Positions 8,491-17,092 of a stretch of 64,000 bases of DNA are shown piece by piece (position 1 is the stretch's first letter; each line of letters begins with the position of its first letter). The notes beneath the pieces are model-generated. The model ran no database searches and was not told the DNA's origin. It saw only the letters and a list, made by a program, of their open reading frames with translations. The translations under genes were made by a program, and so were the position numbers. The DNA is from Triglochin maritima (taxonomy: Eukaryota; Streptophyta; Magnoliopsida; Alismatales; Juncaginaceae), in the NCBI GenBank assembly GCA_963682175.1, contig OY821788.1:13782001-13846000 (forward strand), written 5' to 3'.

Positions 8491-9989
8491 TCAATGCACT
8501 TGGAAAGGGAACATGACACCACGCGGGGCCAGAATACGCATGCGTGGGCCCCCTTCACAAAGAGCCCCAGATGAAGTGAGAGGTTCAAGAATTGGATGCA
8601 AAGGCGTCTCATTCAAAGGATCAAACTGAAAGAGCTTGAACCTCTCAAGAATTTGGGAAATGAGGGGCAACGAAAGAAGAGTTTCTCCTATTGCGCTGCT
8701 GAAGTTATGATCGTCAATCCAAACTCTCCAACCAACAGGCTGGTGCGTCGGAATGAGGTCAAGAACCTCGTTAGGCATGTCTGACACACCAGGCAAACAA
8801 AAAGTGGGTCTCATACCCAAGGTATCCTCCAAGGAACTCCTAATACCCTCATGAGCAATGTAGTTGTTTGATGTTCCATCATTTCCAAGATGATCAGGAA
8901 CAATAGTGAGAGGCAAACTCTCATCAGGTTGTTTGTAATTGAGGGGACTAGGGAGCTCTTGCTCCACCAGAGGTGAGTCCTTAGGAGGTACAACAATAAG
9001 GTCATGTGGCTCAAGGGCCACGGGACAAGAAGATAAGGCACAATCTTGTGCCGACTCATAAAGAAGCTGGTCCATAGTATTTTCAATTGGAATCGCATCC
9101 TCCACCAAGTGATCGTGAATTGAAACCCCAAGTCCCTCAGACTGACTAGGAGTTTGACTTTGAAAGATTGTGCTTTGAATTTGTGGATGTGGTTGTGGTT
9201 TGATTTCAGAAGATAAATCCTCATGTTGACAAGAAATGTTACCCTCCTCACGTTCATGGAATTGTTGTGTCAGTTGACTCATTGCATTTCCATATTTTGC
9301 AAGGAATTCAAGTTGGACTTCAATAAAGTTTGAGTGGTTTCCATTAATGTTTGGAGGGTTTGCTTTAATGAATAAAATTTGGGGTCAACAGTGAGGTCCA
9401 AGTCAGAGCCTGGGAAATTTTGGGGTTGGGTGTTGATGAGCTGAGAATGAGTCCAATGATTTGAAGTGGGGTGTTGGTAGAATTCTGGGTATTCGGGAGG
9501 AGGATACGAGGGTGAAAATGAGGTATAAGAATTTGGATAAGAATTGTCTCCCCATGAATCCATCACTCTCGGGTTGTACACGGATGCGTAGTGGTCACAT
9601 TGAGCATTTTGGGAAAATGTATGCTCATACTCAGGCTCAGGGGGAACATAAGGATATTCCCCGATAATAGGACCACTCAACCCACAACAGTCGCACGGTA
9701 CGGCTACTGGAGCCACCGGTGCACTCATGTCGTCTGTCATACGCATGAAAGAGGCCAAAGTTTGTTGTAATATCTCAGTTTGTTGACCAACATATGATCC
9801 GACAAAACTAGATTGTGGTCTAGCAGTCGGTGCCTCTCTCATGTTACCCCTATATGAAGATTGCTCAGTCACACAATGAAGATTATCCCAACCATACGGG
9901 GTGTTCGTCTGAGCCACCCCCGGTTGCATGGGTCCGGAATACCAGGACGAATTGTCCTGATCCAAACAATCATATGGATGGTCGCCCAT
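8491..9989 (-). pseudogene. family B Zn-knuckle protein (capsid-less Gag-like), B1
   Basis: From the ATG at 9989 (GDHPYDC...) the frame runs to about 9290 and is then continued in another frame to a stop at 8491, so one frameshift separates the halves near NMEMQ/MSQLTQ. Copy B2 lacks the shift. The zinc knuckle CDCCGLSGPIIGEY has lost its His and last Cys; B2 keeps CDCCGLSGHVIGEC (CX2CX4HX4C). A Pro/Tyr-rich stretch and a segment with SLKQTLQTLMETTQTLL follow, resembling the post-knuckle region of element A's Gag. The C-terminus ends GGPRMRILAPRGVMFPFQVH. No retrotrans_gag capsid block and no aspartic protease were found. Its function is unknown; RNA binding is inferred. Confidence 0.7.
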
Positions 9990-11108
9990 GTAACCAGCTT
10001 TCTTCACAAAGAACTCTAGAGTCGACCACTCTCACCACCACGAGGCTAAACTCGTAAAAAGTGCTCGACTCGACCCTAAAAACGCTACCAGAGAGTGTAA
10101 AGGGGAGGAGACTATAACGTAGAAGAAGGTTAGAAGAAGATGACTCAGAGGAGAAGGGAAGAATCCCTAAAGCTAGCGTGGGTAACGGGATCAGGTAGAA
10201 GCATAACTAGCAAGCACGACTCAAACAATGTAAGGCAATGAGTCCTTAGGCTAGACGACGCCTAACTTCGAGGTCACTAGCCTCGACACGCCTCACCTCC
10301 CTACAACGAGGACCACAATGCCCAGCAAGTGATACCAGATCCGGAGATCCAGTACCTCCTACTATCGACAAGGTAGGCAATGCCGATCAGGCCATGGCGG
10401 TCTCAACTAGATTACTCTCATAGTGCGTCCGAAATCCTAGGGCCAAAGTCAACTTGCTTTTAGTTAAGGCTTGATTAAGAGTGATTTTTGGGGCCAAGGA
10501 AAAGGTGATGAAATCCCCCACCTTATCGTTTATGGGACAACCCCTTCTTAGTAGCGTTTTGATCCTAGATCTAGCAATCAATCGCTCCAATCAAAAGCTC
10601 AACTCACTCTTGTCCCGATGCACCATACTAACTAATGCATGATCAAAACAAGCATGAATGTGATATTTGGGTGCACGTACCTCACGCCAGCAATCAACAA
10701 CAAAATGTAAAGCAAAGAAAAGACAAATGCATGAAAGGTCTACGAATGATGCATGACCTAGATGGCAAGAAGTCTAATCTTTTGCTTTGAGTTTTATGGT
10801 CCAAGTTGATTAAAGGGGATTGAAATTAAATCTGGGAGCAAACTAGAAATCACAGCATACAAAATCGTGCTCCCAGATAACTATAGTGAATAACAAAACA
10901 ACCAGAACAAAATTGAGACAAATTGAGGCTCACCAGGCCGCCAATTGGCGGTCCCGAACCGCTGATTGGCGGTCTGGTTTGGGTCTTTTGCTCTCAAATT
11001 CCTATAGTAGCTTCCCTTTGATCTTCAGAATGCCTGAAACACACAAAAACTAAACACAAAAAACTAAAAACACTTGAATCGTCCAAACCAAAGTCTGGAC
11101 AGAGCACC
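9990..11108 (-). other. B1 untranslated leader
   Basis: It lies between the PBS and the ORF. It contains the conserved leader block GATAAGGTGGGGGATTTCA (complement at 10500-10526) and, near the PBS, the paired palindromes at 10935-10976 built from CCGCCAATTGGCGG and CCGCTGATTGGCGG. No coding sequence was seen. Confidence 0.75.
10935..10976. repeat. paired GGCCGCCAATTGGCGGTC palindromes (leader, B1)
   Basis: Two adjacent dyads, GCCGCCAATTGGCGGT and ACCGCTGATTGGCGGT, lie about 135 bp inside the PBS. Equivalent pairs occur at 24064-24104, 57391-57432 and 63627-63668, and related single copies occur in the LTR U3 regions. Confidence 0.8.
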
Positions 11109-11126
11109 TCCCCGACAACGTCGCCA
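11109..11126 (-). other. primer-binding site, B1
   Basis: On the - strand TGGCGACGTTGTCGGGGA, one step inside the LTR, is a slightly mutated match to the 3' end of plant tRNA-Asp (TGGCGCCGTTGCCGGGGA). Confidence 0.8.
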
Positions 11127-11132
11127 AAAACT

Positions 11133-12639
11133 TGATTGATTCGTTTTATATTAACCGCAAGTGCACAGCCACGTTGAAGCAGTGGCAAATACGGGTCATC
11201 CACAGGGAGGTGTGTCGACGTTTGGTTTGTGCGAAGGCGAGTGGTAAAGAAAGGAGAGAGAGGTTGATTACACCAAACTACACTAAGATACAAAAAGAAA
11301 TGAAAGATAAGCAATAAAACTAAACCCCATAGGGGGTAGAGAAATAATGTGAATATAAAGATGTGTGTGTGTGTCCAATTAGGCTCCTCACAACATGTAG
11401 TGCGTGAAATCATAAAATTACATCCAACTTTGCCTCCACATGAATTAAGATAAGACTACATCATTAAAACATACAAGACAATAATTGGAATGAAGCTAAA
11501 TGAACTTTACTAGACCCTACTATGCCTCCGCATGAATTAAGATAAGACTACATCATTAAAACATACAAGACATTAACTAAGGTAAAGGCAACAAGAGTAC
11601 ATACACTACAAATTGTGTTTCCAATATTAATTCCATCCATATCCTAACCTTATCATTCCCCATAAAATAGGTCCACTAAATCAAAACATTGACTAAGCTT
11701 CATTCAAGAGCATTAGCATATCAAAGATAAGAGTGGAGACCCATTAGATTGTCATGGAAATCATATAAAGCTCAAGGGATTAAGATAACACACACTTAAT
11801 ACACTACATGATTATATCACATATTTCTCCACCCCCAAATGGGGATGAAACTACTCACACATATTTAAACTAACTACTCTAACAAAATGAAGCATTATAC
11901 TGAAATAAAACTATACTAATCAAGCAAAAAATATTAAAGAAACATAAATGGAAAGGAAAGACTAAACAAACATGCACAAATTAAAAGACAAGATAAAAGA
12001 AACTAGAAGAATTATTTTATTAACAAATGACTCACATTGAAGGTAGCATTCTTCTCCACCTTGAGTTTTTGCTTCAAGGCTCACTCCTTAGTAGAGAGAA
12101 TGACATCAAGCAATGGGTGATTACAATAGAAGGTGAAGAGTTCTATTTATAGGTATGGAAAAAGCTAATCCGGGACAATCCCCCGATGTGGGACTAAACC
12201 AATACCAAAAATACACTAAGAATACACTAATACACGTGCTCCACAAATTTTAGCGGATCTAGTTGGCGGTCTATATAATCCAGATCGAGTTGGTTTTGGT
12301 TGTGGACTTTTCTTGATGGATATGTTGGTCTTGGATGCATCTACGTTGCTTGTTTGAGCTCCGACCCGAATCGAATTGCCAAAATACTCCACATCATGGT
12401 GTGGAGTTTTCTGTTTTGCTCTTAGGTCCTTCGGTCTTACGTTCAGGTCATTCTCCCTTGCATCTCAGTCCCCAGGTCTCACAATTAAGTCATTTTTCCT
12501 GCTTTTGGGTCATTTCATGGCTCTTCTCTTCAAACCTCTTTATTTCTGAAATTCAAACATAAATTTCGTCACGTAGCATTGCTTAGGTGTAAGATAATGG
12601 ATATAAGAAACAAATATGAGCATGAAATGATGTCAATCA
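11133..12639 (-). repeat. family B LTR shared by B1 and B2
   Basis: On the + strand it runs TGATTGATTCG...GATGTCAATCA (1507 bp). The PBS of B1 abuts its low-coordinate side and the PPT of B2 (AGGTGTGGGGTATT, complement at 12640-12653) abuts its high-coordinate side. It therefore serves as 5' LTR of B1 and 3' LTR of B2. A TATA box (CTATAAATAGAAC on the - strand) lies near 12143-12155. An internal direct repeat occurs at 11431-11490 and 11523-11580. Confidence 0.8.
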
Positions 12640-13872
12640 AATACCCCACACCTAAGTTTTTGCTAGTCCCGAGCAAAACAAAGAAAGAGAAAAACAAACG
12701 AGAAACAAGAAATCCTAACTCACTTTAGTAGGAATCACGGTTGCACTTAGCACGTGCAACAAGCCGTTAAACCTCCTTGTCACCAAGGAGGAGGAGTGTT
12801 GTCTCCTGAGGGTTTTCAGCGGATATACCCACAAAATCCGAACAAGATGCATTAATCAATCTAGCTACACGACTCGTTGGACTCATATTGTCGATCATGG
12901 GACGCGGCAATACTACAGGTCGACTCTATATATGTAATCGGTCCACACACCTAGCCTAATGAATTATTCGTGAAAGTTAGTCAAGGACTTAAGTGAAAGA
13001 CATAGGCAACCTTAACTTCTGAATGTGATACACTGTGTAAAGTCCATTTTGGTTCTTATTTGACAAATTTTTTTCTTTTTCTTTGGAGCAGTTTATTGGT
13101 TGGTGTTTGATTCTTCCAGGGTCAGGTTTCGCGCATCATTGCCTATGAGGACTTACACTATCACGCACACCTTCCCCCAAATCTCCACATAGGGCGATCC
13201 CTACCACCCGTGTAACGGGAGTTCGGTCGGTGCATCCCAAGTCAGATGACTCGAAAGCGCTAGGCACAAATGCCCTCAGACCTACTTTCCCGAGTGATAG
13301 GAGCTGTGCGAGAAGAGAGAACACCCCTTATTTATTTATCCTCATGGGAACCAAAACTCCTACACTTAAGTTTCACAAAAAAGAGATTAAGGGCCCTTGA
13401 CCACGACAAACTTCCTTATACTCAAAGACACGAATTATTTGACTCACTAGGTTCGGGGTCGACTTCTTTAAATGTTTGAGTGCTGAAACCCTACGATTAC
13501 AAGCCCCCCAAGGGAAAACCGGGGTGCATCCTAACGACTCCATAAGACCTAAAGACAGTAAACTAGATATCCTAATGCATCAAGTTCAAAACAATTTTTG
13601 GGAGCTTTCTTTTTACTTTGCCTCTCAACGGTTTTGCACATGCTAAACACACGCAAAACCTACAAAAACATTTTCTTTCGCAAACACATGAAGATTTTGA
13701 AAGTAATGTGAAAATTTTAAAGCACTAGGCAAGCAAAAGAAGACAAGTCACCCAAGGATTATGGCAAGCAGGTATATCAATGTTAAATGCGGCACACTAA
13801 CATAAACCTAACAATGCACTCAAAAGAAAACAAAAATCAAAAGAAAAGACTCGACTATGTACACACGTAAAG

Positions 13873-13887
13873 CACCCCCCACACCTA
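13873..13887 (-). other. internal PPT-like tract, B2
   Basis: The same AGGTGTGGGGGGTGCT tract as in B1, about 1.2 kb upstream (on the element's strand) of the terminal PPT. Confidence 0.55.
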
Positions 13888-14231
13888 CTTCATGCATTGT
13901 CCTCAATGAATGTGAGCAAGATACTACATGGATTTATGCATGAAAAAGGAGAGATCTCACCAACATGAAGTACAAAGGGAAGTTCAAGGTCATGTTGATG
14001 GACACAAACCCGAATTCCCTCAAAACCTGTGAGATGCTAAAAAAGGATACAAATACGTGAAAGAAATGGAGCCCAAATACACAAGGGTTGGGGCTCACAA
14101 CAATCGATGCTCACTGAAGGAGTCTTTTATTGTACTTTTTTTTTCTTTTTTTTTTCTTATATAACTATGTACAAACATAAGTTCCCATCTTCATTTGTAA
14201 AAAGACATCAAATGGGAACCTCAAGAGTGGG

Positions 14232-14717
14232 TCAATACACTTGGAAAGGGAACATGACACCACGCGGGGCCAGAATACGCATGCGTGGGCCCCCTTCACA
14301 AAGAGCCCCAGATGAAGGGAGAGGTTCAAGAATTGGATGCAAAGGCGTCTCATTCAAAGGATCAAACTGAAAGAGCTTGAACCTCTCAAGAATTTGGGAA
14401 ATGAGGGGCAACGAAAGAAGAGTTTCTTCTGTTGCGCTGCTGATGTTATGATCGTCAATCCAAACTCTCCCACCAACAGGCTGTTGCGTCGGAACGAGGT
14501 CAAGAACCTCGTTAGGCATGTCCGACACACCAGGCTTACAAAAAGTGGGTCTCATACCCAAGGTATCCTCCAAGGAACAATAGTGAGAGGCAGACTCTCA
14601 TCAGGTTGTTTGAAATTGAAGGGACTAGGGAGCTCTTGCTCCACCAGAGGTACAACAATAAGGTCATGTGACTCAAGGGCCACGGGAGAAGAAGATTAGG
14701 CACAATCCTGTGCCGAC
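14232..14717 (-). pseudogene. family B Zn-knuckle protein, C-terminal part (B2)
   Basis: The C-terminal part of the B protein includes LGMRPTFCKPGVSDMPNEVL and QILERFKLFQFDPLNETPLH and ends near MFPFQVY at 14232. Relative to B1 it lacks a short internal segment near 14580 and has a stop near 14697. The N-terminal part lies at 22188-23134, beyond element A, which inserted in the middle of this gene. Confidence 0.7.
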
Positions 14718-15954
14718 TGATGAGAATTAAATTTATACCGCAAGTGCACGGTGTCAATGAAGACGTGGCAAATACGGGTCGAACACAAGGAGGGAGAGAT
14801 TTCGTAGTTGATGTTATTTTCGATTAAGAGGAAGAAGGGAGAAGAAATAAGTTGGGTTTTTGGTATTTTTGATTTAATTATCTAAAGTACGAAACAAAAG
14901 CAATTAGAACTAAAAAACAAGAATAAAGATGGAGAATTCCGTCGGGTGGAGGTCTAGACTTAGGTTTAGATTGGAGAATGGAGAAACTTGAAATAAATCA
15001 TGTTAGTTATGAAGCATTACAAGATAAATGATTTAACATAAACTCAAGTAATCAAAATATACTAATCACGAACTTAAAACAATAACATGCATTCATCTTC
15101 TCTACCCCTAATTCCATCACCTCCACCCTTTGGAAAGAGTTAGAAACTCATGGAGGGAGGAAGAAGAAGGGATCCTAGAGACATTAAGAAAAGAAAATTA
15201 AAACAAAACAAAATAAAACAGAATTTTATTACTAAAAAGAAGATTACAAGACAAAGACTAAAAATAAAAACCTAAGACTAAGGACCAAGGACCCTTCTAA
15301 CATCGTTCTCGGGTCTATTTATAGTTGTTACAAGAGACCTAAGTATAGAATTGGAGAGTACACGTGTCCAGACACGACTAGTCAAAATTGGAGCACACGG
15401 ATCGACTAGGGGGCGGCGTTTCCGCCGCATGATGCATGTAATGTGCGGCGATTTCGCCGCATGATCTCCTCAGATTTAATCCGAATTTTGGTTGAATGTT
15501 TATGGTATGATTTGATCCTCCTTTACGCGTCTGGATTGATTCTTTCCATTCTTTTGAACTCCAGATTAATTCTTTCACATATTTGGAGATATACATTGAT
15601 TTTTCTATATATTTTCTCCAAGAGAATAAAAGCTACTCGTGATTTGCACTTAGGTCATTGACTTTTTTGCAGTTAAGTCCCCGGCTACTTTTGTGCTTAA
15701 GTCCTTGTTCTTTTTGCAATTAGGACTTGAATGCTTTTATGCTTGGATACATTTCCATTCGTAACCCGATAATCTTGAACTTGGTCTTTATGATAGAAAT
15801 GAGTCTTTTGCACGCGTTTATGCTCGGGATGTGGGTAATTTGCATCCAGGTCCCTGTATTCTGTAAATACGACTAAACACATACCTTAGTAGCATTTATT
15901 GATGTAAAAGTAATCTAAATGAAAGACATATGATGCAATGTATGCAATGCATCA
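14718..15954 (-). repeat. 3' LTR of element A
   Basis: On the + strand it runs TGATGAGAATTAAATT...ATGCAATGCATCA. On the element's strand U3 starts at 15954. The TATA box CTATAAATAGA is at 15313-15323, and two palindromes (GGCGTTTCCGCCGC and GCGGCGATTTCGCCGC) lie just upstream of it at 15411-15461. The U5 end is the conserved ACCGCAAGTGCACGG block. Confidence 0.95.
15411..15461. repeat. GCGGCG-loop-CGCCGC palindromes in U3 of element A
   Basis: Two short dyads lie about 90-140 bp upstream of the TATA box. GCGGCGATTTCGCCGC is a perfect 6-bp stem with a 4-base loop. The second LTR has the same pair at 21639-21689, and the leader has GCGGCGATTCCGCCGC at 20768-20783. Confidence 0.8.
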
Positions 15955-15971
15955 AATACCCCCACACCTAG
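15955..15971 (-). other. polypurine tract of element A
   Basis: On the - strand TCTAGGTGTGGGGGTATT directly precedes the 3' LTR (TGATGCATTGC...). It primes plus-strand DNA synthesis in the LTR retroelement replication cycle. Confidence 0.85.
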
Positions 15972-17092
15972 ATTTTGCTAGTCCCTAGCAAAACAGAAGA
16001 TAAAAAAATAGGGAAATCCTAACTCACTTTCGTAGGAATCACGGTTGCACTTAGCATGTGCAACAAGCCTTTAAACCTCCAAGTTGCCTTAGAGGACGAG
16101 TTTTGTCTCGTGAGGGTTTTCAGTTGACACACCCACAAAGTCTTAATTCAACATTCCATTAATAGCTCTTAATATTTCTGCCTTAACCTTATACATCTCA
16201 CTTAAAGTTCTCGCATGCTCATTATACAGTTCTAACTTATAAAAAGTTTGACTTGGTCTTTATTCCTCCAACATTCACACCACTAACCCCTCTACACATG
16301 TTATCACATAAATTATTTTGCACGCCTCCTCTGGTGGTGAAGTATCATTTGGATCAACCATGGCATGGATCATTCCTTTAGCTTTGGGCCTTGAGTATCT
16401 TAAAGTATTTTTTTCTTTTCCGTGATTCAACACATTTGCTTTTCTTTTTGACACTTATACCCTTTTTGCATTCGTGTAGCGAGTTTGGTCGATAATCCCG
16501 AGCTGGCAGACTCAAGTTATCGGGTTTCAAGATACCCCTACGGACCAGTGACTCGAAGGCTTGGGCTTTTGTAATCATTTTGCAAAATGTGTTTTCCTCA
16601 CTTTATTTTTATTTTATTTTACTTTTATTTTCCTCAAGGCTTAATTGTTATTAGAAGTCCACACTTCCCGGTATATTTTCCTCAACCTCTGCTTTTTATC
16701 AACCACTTCAAAGATTTGATTCATCCAATTTAAGTGCATACATGTCTTACAAGGGTCATGGGTTATTTCTTTGGAACTTAGATTTATGTCATAATTTCTA
16801 CAAGCAGAACTATATAATAAGAAACAAAAACTTAATGCAATTTGTACACGGGTTTTGGCAGTTCAATCTTAAGCTATGTCATAGAATATTGAATTTTTTT
16901 TTTTAATTTTTTTTTAATTTTTTTTTTAATTTAAGAAATAAAGCAGAACAGAAAATCAAATAGATAGATATGTACATATATAAACACCCCCCCACACCTA
17001 AATCATGCATTGTCCTCAATGTATGCATAGATAAAATAAATGCACTTATTACCTGCATCGGCTTGCGGTAGAGGGGTTGAGTTTGCTCAAAG
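15972..17092 (-). other. element A 3' non-coding region
   Basis: About 1.1 kb lies between the gag-pro stop and the PPT with no pol sequence. It contains the pre-PPT block (stem TTGCAC...GTGCAA near 16045-16063), A/T runs near 16893-16935 and the internal PPT-like tract at 16985-16999. Confidence 0.7.
16985..16999 (-). other. internal PPT-like tract (central PPT candidate), element A
   Basis: On the - strand AGGTGTGGGGGGGTG, about 1.0 kb upstream of the 3' LTR. It is preceded, as in family B, by CATTGAGGACAATGCATGA. Confidence 0.55.

Larger units (their letters stand above)
7577..12639 (-). mobile_element. Ty3/gypsy non-autonomous family B, copy B1
   Basis: On the - strand this reads 5' LTR (12639-11133), tRNA-Asp-type PBS, leader, a Zn-knuckle protein pseudogene (9989-8491), and 3' non-coding sequence that stops at 7577 against the CACTA fragment. 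The 3' LTR is missing. Copy B2 (12640-14717 plus 22188-24208) aligns with it along its length. No capsid, protease, RT or integrase sequence is present, so it would depend on another element. Confidence 0.85.
12640..14717 (-). mobile_element. family B copy B2, 3' part
   Basis: This is the PPT side of B2, from the PPT at 12640 through the 3' non-coding region (homologous to B1 from about 13300) to the C-terminal half of its Zn-knuckle gene. It is interrupted at 14717 by element A and resumes at 22188 with the TSD CCGAC repeated. Between 12700 and 12780 it carries the pre-PPT block with the stem TTGCAC...GTGCAA. Confidence 0.85.

Noticed and set aside
8228..8629. + strand frame of 133 codons over family B
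   Set aside because: It is antisense to the B protein C-terminus and 3' region; the corresponding + strand frame is not conserved in B2.
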